Of a stretch of DNA of 43,008 bases, positions 6,844 through 15,856 are shown one piece after another. The stretch comes from Metabacillus lacus. GTDB taxonomy: Bacteria; Bacillota; Bacilli; Bacillales; Bacillaceae. Under the pieces are notes generated by a model. The model saw only the letters and a list, made by a program, of their open reading frames with translations. It ran no database searches and was not told where the DNA came from. The stretch is taken from the NCBI RefSeq assembly GCF_009674805.1, contig NZ_WKKI01000035.1, positions 1-43,008 of the forward strand. Reading direction: 5' to 3'. Position 1 is the first letter of the stretch, and every line of letters starts with the position of its first letter. The translations under genes and the position numbers were made by a program.

Positions 6844-9183
6844 ATGAAGTTGGTTATGGCGAACATTAGAAAAAATAAATCAGCTGCTGTTTCTTTATTT
6901 TTATTCATAATGGTTGCTGCGTTACTTCTCAATACCGGTTTGATGGTCATAAATGGAATGAATACTTTCTTTGATCACAAAGTTGAAGAATTGAGAGATC
7001 CCCATGTCGCCATTATGATGAATCAAGCTAGTTATCAATCCGAATTTGATGAATTTCTCATAAACTACTCTGGGGTTAAAGAGACAGAATCAGAAGAAAT
7101 GATCACAATGAACATTGCTAAATTTCATTTTGGCGACAGTGAATTGACGACTAGCGTTAACATTTTTAATGCAGAGAAGGCTCGTAGTATAGGACCGCTA
7201 CACTTGATTGAAACGCTGGGTACAACAAGTCCGGATGATATTATTTATGTGCCTTACAGTTTTCATGCAAATGGGGGATACGAATTAGGTGATAATTTTA
7301 CGATTACGTATCTTGAAAAAGATTATAGTTATATAATTGCCGGGTTCTTGGAAACGACGATCATGGGTACAACATCTAATGGAGTTATGAAGTTTATGCT
7401 GCCGGAGTCTTCCTACAAGAAATTAGCTGATACTGTAGACAATCGATCATATGGGCTGATTTTATCTGCCATAATGGAGGACAGCACTCAATCTTCGGAG
7501 CTGTTGAATGATTTTACAAAGGAATTTCCACAGTCTATGGAAGGTGAAACAGCTTCAGAGATGTGGGGATTGGATATTGAAACGGTAAAAAGTGTGAATA
7601 TTTTAACGGTGAATCTTGTGGCAACTATATTAGTAGCTTTTTCTGCCATCATCGTCCTCGTATCACTCATTGTTATTAGATACCGTATTTCAAATAGCAT
7701 TGAAGATGGTATGGAAAACATTGGGACTTTAAAAGCGATCGGCTATACAAGCAAGCAAATTCTTTCATCAATTCTACTGCAGTTTCTCTTAATTGGCCTG
7801 ATTGCAGGTATCCTTGGGATTGCTTTGTCATATGGTCTGATGCCTTACATCGGAGGTATCATATCTTCTTTATCTGGGTTGATTTGGAATACAAATCTAG
7901 ATATAAGTACAAATCTGGTTAGTGTTTTCCTTGTTGTTATATGTATTGTAATTGTTACATTTCTATCTGCTTTTCGTGTACAGAGAATCCTTCCTGTTTG
8001 GGCTCTTCGCGGAGGAATTCAAACTCACAGTTTTAAAAAAAATTACTTCCCGCTAGAAAATACAAAAGGGAGTGTTCACTTTCTGCTTGCTATAAAATCG
8101 ATGGTGGCAAATGCAAGACAAAATGTAATGATTCTTTTCATCATCCTTTCGTTAACGTTTGCTTCTGTCTTTTCCATGGTGCTTTATTACAACATCGCCT
8201 CGGATAAAACCGCATTTGTTAACTTGTTTGGCGCAGAGCCCGCCAATGTGATGCTCGCCATTAAGTCTGATAGCAATACACAAGAATTTATGAGCGAGAT
8301 TAAACAAATGGACCATGTTAGGGAAGTGAATATATTTGATTTAATTACAGCAAAATTAGATGGTCAGACTGTTTATACTCATGTGACTGAAAATTATAAC
8401 GAATTGAAAAATAATATAGTTTATGAAGGTCGCCAGCCCAAGCATGAAAATGAAATATCCATTTCCTGGGTAGTGTCCAGCCGAATTCATAAAGGAATTG
8501 GAGATATGGTGGAAGTAGAATATGGGAGTGAAACAAAAAAATATTTGGTAACGGGACTCAGTCAATCATTGGGTAACCTAGGCCAGGTCGCATCATTAAC
8601 AATGGAAGGAGTTCAGCAATTACATTCAGGATATAAAGGAACGTCACTTTATATTTATCTGGATGGTATTTCAAACAAGGACTTTATCAAGAATCTTCAA
8701 AGTAAGTACGGAAATCATTTAGTTGATACATTAGATTTAGATGAAACGATAGTGAGTCAAACAGGTATGTACACAGCAGCAGTGTTTGCCGTTATGTTGA
8801 TGATATTGTTCATTACTGTTCTGGTCGTTGTAATGACATTGTATCTCGTTATCAAAACGATGATTATTAAGCGTAAGAAAGAGTTAGGCGTCATGAAAGC
8901 AATAGGCTATTCAACGTTTCAACTCATGAATCAAATCTCTATCAGTTTCCTGCCTGTCATTTTGACTGGAGTGGCCATTGGGGGTGTGCTCGGCTATTAT
9001 TTCACCAATCCTATGCTCTCCATCTTACTATCAAGTGCCGGAGTAAAGCGTTTGAACTTTATCATTCATTTGCCAGGTATTATGTTGCTCAGTGGAGGCC
9101 TCATATTGTTATCATACGTCGTCTCAATGGTCGTTTCTAGAAGAATTAAGGATATCTCTGTATATGGCTTAATTACGGAATAG
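6844..9183 (+). CDS. FtsX-like ABC transporter permease, 779 aa
   Basis: Membrane subunit partnering the preceding ATPase. The longest frame begins inside the ATPase gene. The likely start is the ATG at 6844 (MKLVMANIRKN), about 10 bases after GGGGTGG; a GTG at 6838 is the alternative. The layout is one N-terminal membrane helix (about 15-35), a large extracytoplasmic domain, three helices with the first FtsX core (about 250-390, with GTLKAIGYTSKQI), a second helix-plus-extracytoplasmic module and a second FtsX core at the C-terminus (GVMKAIGYSTFQL). The duplicated FtsX layout in one chain means that one copy may form the whole channel. A terminator follows at 9265. Confidence 0.88.
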   Translation: MKLVMANIRKNKSAAVSLFLFIMVAALLLNTGLMVINGMNTFFDHKVEELRDPHVAIMMNQASYQSEFDEFLINYSGVKETESEEMITMNIAKFHFGDSELTTSVNIFNAEKARSIGPLHLIETLGTTSPDDIIYVPYSFHANGGYELGDNFTITYLEKDYSYIIAGFLETTIMGTTSNGVMKFMLPESSYKKLADTVDNRSYGLILSAIMEDSTQSSELLNDFTKEFPQSMEGETASEMWGLDIETVKSVNILTVNLVATILVAFSAIIVLVSLIVIRYRISNSIEDGMENIGTLKAIGYTSKQILSSILLQFLLIGLIAGILGIALSYGLMPYIGGIISSLSGLIWNTNLDISTNLVSVFLVVICIVIVTFLSAFRVQRILPVWALRGGIQTHSFKKNYFPLENTKGSVHFLLAIKSMVANARQNVMILFIILSLTFASVFSMVLYYNIASDKTAFVNLFGAEPANVMLAIKSDSNTQEFMSEIKQMDHVREVNIFDLITAKLDGQTVYTHVTENYNELKNNIVYEGRQPKHENEISISWVVSSRIHKGIGDMVEVEYGSETKKYLVTGLSQSLGNLGQVASLTMEGVQQLHSGYKGTSLYIYLDGISNKDFIKNLQSKYGNHLVDTLDLDETIVSQTGMYTAAVFAVMLMILFITVLVVVMTLYLVIKTMIIKRKKELGVMKAIGYSTFQLMNQISISFLPVILTGVAIGGVLGYYFTNPMLSILLSSAGVKRLNFIIHLPGIMLLSGGLILLSYVVSMVVSRRIKDISVYGLITE

Positions 9184-9264
9184 ACGTTCAGCGTACAGCA
9201 TGAATTTGCAGCTGATTACCAATGTAATCTGTTAAATCATCAGCATCGCGCCTGCAGCAAGTTG

Positions 9265-9297
9265 AGAGCCTTTCTAACCGAAAGGCTTCTTTGTTGT
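9265..9297 (+). terminator. terminator after the FtsX permease gene
   Basis: Stem AGCCTTTC (9267-9274) with GAAAGGCT (9280-9287) and a 5-nt loop, followed by a T-rich tail. It lies about 80 nt after the permease stop. Confidence 0.7.
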
Positions 9298-9621
9298 GAA
9301 GAAACAAAGGAGTTGAAGTGGAAATTTTAAAGATAAATATGCAAAAGAAACAACTGATGGAAAAACAGAGGGAAGGGTGAGACTAATAGCAATGATGATG
9401 CAGTCACCAACAAATCAGTATCACATGCGAGATAGTGCTCTGGAGAGAGAAGGCAAGCAGTGCCCCATTCACATGGCGTTTTCACTTCCAATCCTATGTA
9501 AATTGTTCCGATAACGTTATAAATGCCCCTTATCACTCACTTCATATGCAGCTTCACGTGTAAAACCAGTTTCTCGCAAATCATACAAATCCTGGATTGA
9601 TCTGCCAAATTTATTTCAAAT

Positions 9622-9652
9622 TTGTGATAAATATTTGGACAAATTGTCACAG
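9622..9652 (+). promoter_or_regulatory. possible redox-regulator (Rex-like) half-sites upstream of cydA
   Basis: TTGTGA at 9622-9627 and the inverted TCACAG at 9647-9652 flank an AT-rich centre. In Bacillus the NADH-sensing repressor Rex binds TTGTGA/TCACAA palindromes in the cyd promoter. Here the two half-sites are too far apart (19 bp between them) for one standard 18-bp site. They may be remains of two sites or a different operator. Confidence 0.35.
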
Positions 9653-9671
9653 CTTTTTGTCTTCTTTTTGA

Positions 9672-9685
9672 AGTTCATATGAACT
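9672..9685. promoter_or_regulatory. 14-bp perfect palindrome upstream of cydA
   Basis: AGTTCATATGAACT is perfectly palindromic and lies 150 bp before the cydA start, just after the redox-type half-sites. It could be an operator. No regulator is assigned. Confidence 0.35.
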
Positions 9686-9835
9686 CGAAATAAGAAAACC
9701 GCTAAAACCATTGGTATATAAGGGTTTGTTGGCGTTTATGAGAGTAAATGATCTTCTTTGACATTGAATATGAAGATTTCATACACTCACTATAGATACA
9801 TTTTCTACAGTGTTTTTATGATTGGAGGAAGTTTC

Positions 9836-11158
9836 ATGGTGGAATATGATCCCGTCTTGTACAGCCGGTTGTTAACAGGCCTGACCTTGGGGTTTCATGT
9901 GATTTTCGCAACGCTTGGGGTCGGCATTCCCTTGATGATAGCCCTTGCACACTGGCTTGGCATCAGGCGCAATGATGATCACTATATCCTGATGGCAAGA
10001 AGGTGGGCGAAAGGCTTTATTGTGATTGTGGCAGTTGGTGTCGTGACAGGGACGGCGATTGCGCTTCAGTTGAGTCTGCTGTGGCCGAACTTTATGAGAG
10101 TCGCCGGGCATACAATCGGCCTGCCTATGTTTATGGAAGTATTTGCGTTTTTCTTTGAAGCGATTTTTCTAGGTTTGTACTTGTATACCTGGGACCGTTT
10201 TAAAAGCAGGTACACACATTTTCTGCTTCTGATTCCAGTTGTTATTGGGAGTACAGCAAGTGCTTTCTTCATCTCTACCGTTAATGCGTTTATGAATGCC
10301 CCTTACGGATTTTCAATGGTGGAAGGTGTATTGACAGATGTGAACCCTCTTGCAGCCATGTTCAATCCTGCTACGGCAACCAAGATTTCACATGTCATCA
10401 TTTCAAGCTACCTCACATCCGCATTTGTGCTTGCTGCCATTGCAGCTTTTCATCTGCTGAAGGGCAGAACATCTGTATACCATAAAAAGGCTCTTCACCT
10501 TACCATGACGGCTGGTGTTATTTTTGCAATTGGCACTATTTTGATCGGTGACTTTTCCGGAAAGTACCTGCACTACTATCAGCCCGAAAAGCTTGCTGCT
10601 GCTGAGTGGCATTTTGAAACAGAATCTGAAGCACCACTGATTGTAGGCGGTATATTGAACAGTGACGGAGAAGTGAAATATGCGATTGAAATTCCTTATG
10701 CTTTAAGCATTTTGGCTGGAGGAACCATTGATACGGAAGTAAAGGGCCTCAATGAGTTTCCAACTGAAAATCTCCCTCCGCTCTGGATCCATTACTTGTT
10801 TGATGGCATGGTATTCATTGGAATGTTTCTGGCAGCAGTGTCACTTCTTTATTTGCTGGCTCAGAGAATGAAATGGACAGCGTTTAAGAAGCCTCTGCTG
10901 ATGGCAATTTTAGCTGGCGGACCTCTGGCACTTCTCGCAGTTGAATCCGGTTGGATCTTTTCCGAAGTGGGAAGACAGCCATGGATCATTTATGGCGTGA
11001 TGACGACGGAGGAAGCAGCAACCGTTTCTCAGCATGTTGACTTGATGCTGGTGCTGTTCCTGATTTTATACATTGTGCTTGGTTTTACGTGTATAAGGGT
11101 ACTCCGGGGCATGTTTCAACATGATGATATTGAGCAGATTTTAAAGCAAAGGAAGTGA
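9836..11158 (+). CDS. cydA: cytochrome bd-type quinol oxidase subunit I, 440 aa
   Basis: Catalytic subunit of cytochrome bd oxidase, which oxidises menaquinol and reduces oxygen to water in the cytoplasmic membrane. The longer frame starts at 9758, but the ATG at 9836, seven bases after GGAGGA, gives the family N-terminus. With this start the heme-ligand positions known from Geobacillus bd oxidase fall in place: His21 (heme d), His186 and Met325 (heme b558), Glu101 and Glu108 of the proton channel, and a Glu at 377 in SEVGRQPW (heme b595). The quinol loop GDFSGKYLHYYQPEK is short, as in the Bacillus (S-type) enzymes. There are about nine membrane helices. It is the first gene of the cyd operon. 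Confidence 0.95.
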   Translation: MVEYDPVLYSRLLTGLTLGFHVIFATLGVGIPLMIALAHWLGIRRNDDHYILMARRWAKGFIVIVAVGVVTGTAIALQLSLLWPNFMRVAGHTIGLPMFMEVFAFFFEAIFLGLYLYTWDRFKSRYTHFLLLIPVVIGSTASAFFISTVNAFMNAPYGFSMVEGVLTDVNPLAAMFNPATATKISHVIISSYLTSAFVLAAIAAFHLLKGRTSVYHKKALHLTMTAGVIFAIGTILIGDFSGKYLHYYQPEKLAAAEWHFETESEAPLIVGGILNSDGEVKYAIEIPYALSILAGGTIDTEVKGLNEFPTENLPPLWIHYLFDGMVFIGMFLAAVSLLYLLAQRMKWTAFKKPLLMAILAGGPLALLAVESGWIFSEVGRQPWIIYGVMTTEEAATVSQHVDLMLVLFLILYIVLGFTCIRVLRGMFQHDDIEQILKQRK

Positions 11159-11159
11159 G

Positions 11160-12182
11160 ATGTTGAGCTTTGAACAGACCGGAATCACCTTTCTGTGGGT
11201 GTTCCTCTACGTATATATCATTGCAGCTTCCATAGATTTTGGAGCAGGTTTTTTCAGCTATTACACGAAAAGATATCAGTCAGATCATACCATTCACAAA
11301 ATCATTCAGCGGTATCTCTCACCGGTATGGGAAATCACCAATGTGTTTTTGGTCTTTTTCATTGTCGGTCTTGTTTCCTTCTTTCCTGAAGCGGCATTTT
11401 ATTACGGAACTGCGCTGCTTGTTCCAGGGAGCATCGCCATTATCCTGCTGGCAATCCGCGGATCTTATTATGCTTTTGCAGCTTATGGAGGAAGAGAGAG
11501 CAAATTTTACACATTTCTATACGGTGCAACGGGTCTGCTGATTCCAGCGTCCTTAAGTACGGTGCTGACAATCGCACTGGGAGGGTTTATTACTGTTGAA
11601 GGGGAATTAGTTGTGCTTAACTATGTGAAGTTATTCACGAGCCCTCTCGCATGGAGCATTGTTCTTCTGGCAATTTTCAGTGTGCTGTTTATTTCCGGAA
11701 GCTTTCTTGCCTATTATGCTGTAAGGGCGGAAGATAGTGATTCTGCAAGCATTTTAAGAAGATACGCCTTAAGATCGGCTTTGCCGACAATTGCAATGGG
11801 TGTGATAGTCTTTTTGCTGCTGAGAGATCATAACCCCGAACATTACAGCAAGCTCGTTGACATTTGGTGGGTATTTGCACTTTCAGTTTTGCTGTTTATC
11901 GCAGCACTAGCACTCATGATGACCGGCAGAAATGATGGTACAGCCTTTTTATTGATTTCTCTTCAGTTCGCAACAGCGTTCTTTGGATATGGAGCGGCAC
12001 ATCTGCCATATTTGCTGTATCCTTACCTGTCTATTTATGACGGCTTTACAAATGAAACGATGGCTTTTGCCTTGATCAGTGTATTTGCAGCCGGGCTGGC
12101 TATGTTGATTCCATCTCTGTATCTTGTGCTGAAGCTGTTTTTATTCGATGCAGACTATATTAGGGCTTTAAAAAACAGATGA
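11160..12182 (+). CDS. cydB: cytochrome bd-type quinol oxidase subunit II, 340 aa
   Basis: Second large subunit of the bd oxidase, with about nine membrane helices and no heme ligands of its own. It starts MLSFEQTGITFLWVFLYVYIIAASIDFGAGFF, where the early 'DFGAG' is the family's hallmark near the first helix. It begins two bases after the cydA stop, with AAAGGAAG inside the end of cydA as ribosome site. It is 340 aa, which is normal for the Bacillus type. Confidence 0.93.
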   Translation: MLSFEQTGITFLWVFLYVYIIAASIDFGAGFFSYYTKRYQSDHTIHKIIQRYLSPVWEITNVFLVFFIVGLVSFFPEAAFYYGTALLVPGSIAIILLAIRGSYYAFAAYGGRESKFYTFLYGATGLLIPASLSTVLTIALGGFITVEGELVVLNYVKLFTSPLAWSIVLLAIFSVLFISGSFLAYYAVRAEDSDSASILRRYALRSALPTIAMGVIVFLLLRDHNPEHYSKLVDIWWVFALSVLLFIAALALMMTGRNDGTAFLLISLQFATAFFGYGAAHLPYLLYPYLSIYDGFTNETMAFALISVFAAGLAMLIPSLYLVLKLFLFDADYIRALKNR

Positions 12183-12203
12183 AGAGGGAAAGAGGGTAAT
12201 GCG

Positions 12204-12311
12204 ATGAATTGGTTTCTGATTATGATTGCGCCGGCGGTTGTGCTGGCTGGCTCAGTACTGCTGCTGTTTTTATGGACGGGCTTTGGCAATTTTGATATAG
12301 AAAATGACTGA
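12204..12311 (+). CDS. cydS: CydS-like small subunit of cytochrome bd oxidase, 35 aa
   Basis: A 35-codon gene between cydB and the transporter genes, with GAGGG-type ribosome site upstream. The protein is one membrane helix flanked by MNWFLIMIAP and an acidic tail (NFDIEND). Geobacillus bd oxidase contains a 33-residue single-helix subunit, CydS, encoded in the same place and shielding heme b558. Size, topology and position all match, so I assign it as CydS. It would be missed by a length cut-off of 60 codons. Confidence 0.8.
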   Translation: MNWFLIMIAPAVVLAGSVLLLFLWTGFGNFDIEND

Positions 12312-12327
12312 TGAGGGAGAGTGAAAG

Positions 12328-14058
12328 ATGGAACTGTTGAAGAATGCAGTGAAACAGCAGAAAAATGAATATTATGCAATGTGGGGATATTCTGTCCTGA
12401 TTGCAGGGTCAATCATTGCACAGGCTTTTCTGATTGTTTCCATTGTTGAAGCTGTGTTTTTGAACAGTGCCTCTTTTTCCTCCGTTCTGCAGCCTTTGGG
12501 CTGGCTTTTGGCTGTGATGCTTGTTCGGGTACTGACGAATGATCTGCTTGGACGGACGGGGATGAGAGTTGCTGCAAAAGCAAAGAAGGGTTTTCGGCAG
12601 TCACTTCTCAGCACATATTTGAGGAAACCTGCTTATGCTGCGGAAAGCTCTGTCACGGGGAAAGAAATTAGTGTGATGATGGATGCTGTAGATGAGACAG
12701 ACGCTTACTTCAGCCAGTATGTACCGCAAAGAATTGCTACCTCTGCGATCAGCGTGATTGTGCTTTGCAGCATATTTGCAGTCAACTGGGTGTCAGGCTT
12801 GCTGGTGCTGCTGACGGCGCCATTTATACCGGTATTTATGATTATTATAGGAAAAAACACTCAGAAAAAGTCAGAAGAACAGCTGGAGAAGCTTTCAAAC
12901 TTTTCCGGAAGCTTTCTTGATATTCTTCAAGGGCTGAAAACGATCATGCTGTATAAAAAAACAGAAGAAAAAAAGGAGGATCTTCGCAGCAGCAGCCTTC
13001 ATTACAGAGATTCGACGATGGAAGTCCTGAAAGTGGCATTCCTGACCACACTTATGCTTGAATTTGTATCAATGCTGAGCATTGCAACGGTAGCACTGGA
13101 AGTGGGATTAAGACTCGTCATCTATGAAAATATCACTTTTTTCAGTGCTTTTTTTGTACTGATTCTGGTTCCTGAATTTTATGCTGTTCTGAAGCAGCTT
13201 GGAAGCTCCTTTCATAACGGACGATCAAGCTTGGGAGCAGCTGGAAAAATAGAAGAAGTGCTGCAGAAGGAAGGAGCAGCTGAGATTTGGGGGAGCTCTG
13301 AACTGGATGCTTCCCGGCCGCCGCTGATTACGCTGAATGGTATCTCTTACAGCTACAATGGAAAAGAACAAGCAGTCAGAGATGTATCAGCAAGTATAAA
13401 TCCTGCCAGCAAGGTAGCAATTGTCGGGAGAAGCGGTGCAGGAAAATCAACTCTTCTTCATCTATTATCAGGCTTGATTTCTCCTCAGGAAGGAAGCATC
13501 CTGATCAATGGGAAGCATCAGAAAGAATACAGTGAAGAAAGCTGGTTCAATGCTGTTGGCTATCTGTCGCAGGATCCTTATCTTTTCTCCGGCACTTTAA
13601 AGGACAATATTGCCTTGGGCATGAAAGGAAGAGCCAGTGATGCGGACATTGAGCTAGCAGCTGTAAAGGCAGGTCTTCAGGAGCTGATTGCAGAGCTGCC
13701 GAACGGATTGTCAACATCAGTCGGAGAAGCAGGGAGGGGTCTTTCAGGGGGCGAAAAGCAGAGACTTGCTCTGGCAAGAATACTTCTGAAAAAGCCCGCT
13801 GTGATTCTTTTTGATGAACCGACCACAGGCCTTGATTTAAAAACGGAAGAAATTCTCCAAAAATCGATTGCAGAGCTTGCTGCTTCCTCAACCATCATTA
13901 CGGTTGCGCACCGGCTGCACACAATTATAGATGCTGATGAGATTCTGCTGTTGGACGAGAGCAAATTGGTGGCTGCCGGCACACATGAAATGCTTACCGC
14001 AAATGTGCCTCAATATGCGAAAATGGTTGAATTACGAAGAGGAGGTGTACCGGGATGA
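12328..14058 (+). CDS. cydD: heterodimeric ABC exporter subunit CydD, 576 aa
   Basis: Half-transporter with an N-terminal six-helix membrane domain (about 1-310) and an ATPase domain: Walker A GRSGAGKST at about 367, signature LSGGEKQR at about 471, Walker B VILFDEPTTGLD and H-loop VAHRL. In other bacteria CydDC exports glutathione/cysteine-type thiols or handles heme and is needed to assemble cytochrome bd. It starts at an ATG behind GGGAGAG, 16 bases after cydS, and its 3' end overlaps cydC by four bases (ATGA). In Bacillus subtilis naming the first of the pair is called cydC; I follow the E. coli-style family naming. Confidence 0.9.
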   Translation: MELLKNAVKQQKNEYYAMWGYSVLIAGSIIAQAFLIVSIVEAVFLNSASFSSVLQPLGWLLAVMLVRVLTNDLLGRTGMRVAAKAKKGFRQSLLSTYLRKPAYAAESSVTGKEISVMMDAVDETDAYFSQYVPQRIATSAISVIVLCSIFAVNWVSGLLVLLTAPFIPVFMIIIGKNTQKKSEEQLEKLSNFSGSFLDILQGLKTIMLYKKTEEKKEDLRSSSLHYRDSTMEVLKVAFLTTLMLEFVSMLSIATVALEVGLRLVIYENITFFSAFFVLILVPEFYAVLKQLGSSFHNGRSSLGAAGKIEEVLQKEGAAEIWGSSELDASRPPLITLNGISYSYNGKEQAVRDVSASINPASKVAIVGRSGAGKSTLLHLLSGLISPQEGSILINGKHQKEYSEESWFNAVGYLSQDPYLFSGTLKDNIALGMKGRASDADIELAAVKAGLQELIAELPNGLSTSVGEAGRGLSGGEKQRLALARILLKKPAVILFDEPTTGLDLKTEEILQKSIAELAASSTIITVAHRLHTIIDADEILLLDESKLVAAGTHEMLTANVPQYAKMVELRRGGVPG

Positions 14059-15773
14059 AGGAGTTATTGATTATCACCAGGCTGCTGCTGCAGGAAAAAA
14101 GGGATGTCCTGCTGTCCGTGCTGTTTGGTGTGCTTGCAGGGCTTGCGACAGTCAGCTTGTTTGCCAACAGCGGCTATTTGATAGCAAAAGCTGCAATTAC
14201 TCCGCCTCTTTATATCCTCACGATCAGTATTGCGCTGCTGAAATTTTTCAGTATCCTGAAAGCTGCAGCTCTTTATATGGAAAGGTTGATTTCCCACAGG
14301 GCAACATTTACGATGCTGAGCAATGCGAGAGTTCATTTTTTTCAGCAGCTTGAAGGGAAGGGATTTTCCATTCTGCAAAAATACAACAGCGGAGATCTTT
14401 TAGCGAGAATTGTCGGTGATGTGGAAAGCTTGCAAAACTTCTTTCTTCGTATCTTTTATCCGCCTCTTGTCATGCTGATTGTGTTTTTGAGCACCATTGC
14501 TTTTACACTTTACTTTTCGGTATATATCGCACTGCTGCTGTTAGGAGGTTTTCTGCTTACAGGGCTGCTGATTCCGCTTTTATTTTCATGGCGTCAGAAA
14601 ATGGGGAGCAGAAACATGCGTCAAATTAGAGGAAAACTCTCCGGAGAGCTGGCAGAACTGTTTTACGGATATCGAGACTTAAAAATTCACCAGCAGCTTC
14701 AAGGAACAGGAGAAGAGATAGAATCAGCGTCACGTTCTTATATTCAACAGCAGGAGAAAGAGCGCATCCAGGTGCTGTCCAGTCAGTCTGTCAATACCAT
14801 GGCGGCAGCCGTCATCACCTGGCTGGTGCTGCTGACAGGGGCTTTTTTAACAGCAGCCGGCGAGCTTAACGGTGTTTATCTCGCCATGCTTGTTATGATA
14901 TCTTTAACGGTATTTGAAACAACCGGACCCATGGCAGCTTTTCCCGCCCACTACGAAGATAACAGGGTGGCTTCGCAAAGATTGTTCCGGCTGCAGGGTC
15001 AAGCGGAGAAACGTACAGAGGAAAGTGTCAAGCAGCTGGAAAGTCACTCAGCTCCATCGATTACCTTTCACAACGTATCCTTCACCCATGATGGTGAAGC
15101 AAGACCTGCAGCTCAAAATATTTCATTTCGTATACCAGCAGGTTCCAAAACGGCGATTGTCGGGCCGAGCGGGTCTGGAAAGTCAACACTGCTGCAGCTG
15201 ATTTTGAAGATGTATGATGAGTACGATGGCAGCATTTCTATGAACGAGGAGCTTCTGTCCGATATTGATCGGGAAAGCATCTGGACATTAACCAATCCGC
15301 TGCTGCAGGAAAGGCATTTCTTTTCCGGAACCATCCGGGATAATCTGCTCCTAGCCAAAGAAAACATCAGTGACAGGGAGCTGATGTCCGCTCTTGAAAA
15401 AGCCGAGCTTTCATATGTGTCACTGAATACAATATTGGAGGAAAAAGGTGATAACCTGTCAGGCGGAGAAAAGCAGCGGCTCGATCTTGCCCGGGCGTTT
15501 TTAAAGGGAGGCAGATTGTGGCTGCTGGATGAGCCAACTTCCTCGCTCGACAGCGTAACTGAAGGAGCGGTGTTTGAACATATTTTTCAAGAAGCAGAAG
15601 AAGATACTGTGATTCTCGTCAGCCACAGGCTTCAAGGTTTGGAAAAAATGGATCATATCCTGGTCATGGAGAATGGCAAATTGATTGAAGAAGGCAGCTA
15701 TCAAGAACTCATGCAGCGAAGAAGCTACTTTTATGAAATGAAGAAAATTGAAGACAGCTTGTTTATGGTCTAA
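14055..15773 (+). CDS. cydC: heterodimeric ABC exporter subunit CydC, 572 aa
   Basis: Partner half-transporter of CydD, starting in a four-base ATGA overlap behind GAGGAGG. It has a membrane domain in the first 300 residues, then Walker A GPSGSGKST at about 369, signature LSGGEKQR at about 468, Walker B LWLLDEPTSSLD and H-loop VSHRL. Both ATPase sites of the pair look complete. The N-terminus (LFANSGYLIAKAAI) is typical of CydC. It acts in the membrane in maturation of cytochrome bd. Confidence 0.9.
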   Translation: MKELLIITRLLLQEKRDVLLSVLFGVLAGLATVSLFANSGYLIAKAAITPPLYILTISIALLKFFSILKAAALYMERLISHRATFTMLSNARVHFFQQLEGKGFSILQKYNSGDLLARIVGDVESLQNFFLRIFYPPLVMLIVFLSTIAFTLYFSVYIALLLLGGFLLTGLLIPLLFSWRQKMGSRNMRQIRGKLSGELAELFYGYRDLKIHQQLQGTGEEIESASRSYIQQQEKERIQVLSSQSVNTMAAAVITWLVLLTGAFLTAAGELNGVYLAMLVMISLTVFETTGPMAAFPAHYEDNRVASQRLFRLQGQAEKRTEESVKQLESHSAPSITFHNVSFTHDGEARPAAQNISFRIPAGSKTAIVGPSGSGKSTLLQLILKMYDEYDGSISMNEELLSDIDRESIWTLTNPLLQERHFFSGTIRDNLLLAKENISDRELMSALEKAELSYVSLNTILEEKGDNLSGGEKQRLDLARAFLKGGRLWLLDEPTSSLDSVTEGAVFEHIFQEAEEDTVILVSHRLQGLEKMDHILVMENGKLIEEGSYQELMQRRSYFYEMKKIEDSLFMV

Positions 15774-15856
15774 ACACACTTTCTCCATGGGGCACGCATG
15801 AGTTCCCGTCTCAGCTCATAGAATTTCCATAGAAGAAACACAAATGGAGGAAGAAT

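Larger units (their letters stand above)
9184..9835 (+). other. 652-bp gene-free stretch between the exporter and the cyd operon
   Basis: It holds the exporter terminator (9265-9297), a decayed coding-like stretch on the minus strand at 9517-9615 (about 31 codons, encoding GRSIQDLYDLRETGFTREA, no start codon), and the presumed cyd control region with TTGTGA/TCACAG half-sites (9622-9652) and a 14-bp palindrome (9672-9685). A very short frame at 9319-9381 with an AAGGAG site is too short to support as a gene. Confidence 0.5.

Noticed and set aside
4688-9183. BceRS-BceAB bacitracin module
   Set aside because: The kinase has a 100-residue extracellular domain and the permease has duplicated FtsX halves, unlike the loop-only BceS and BceB with its single large loop.
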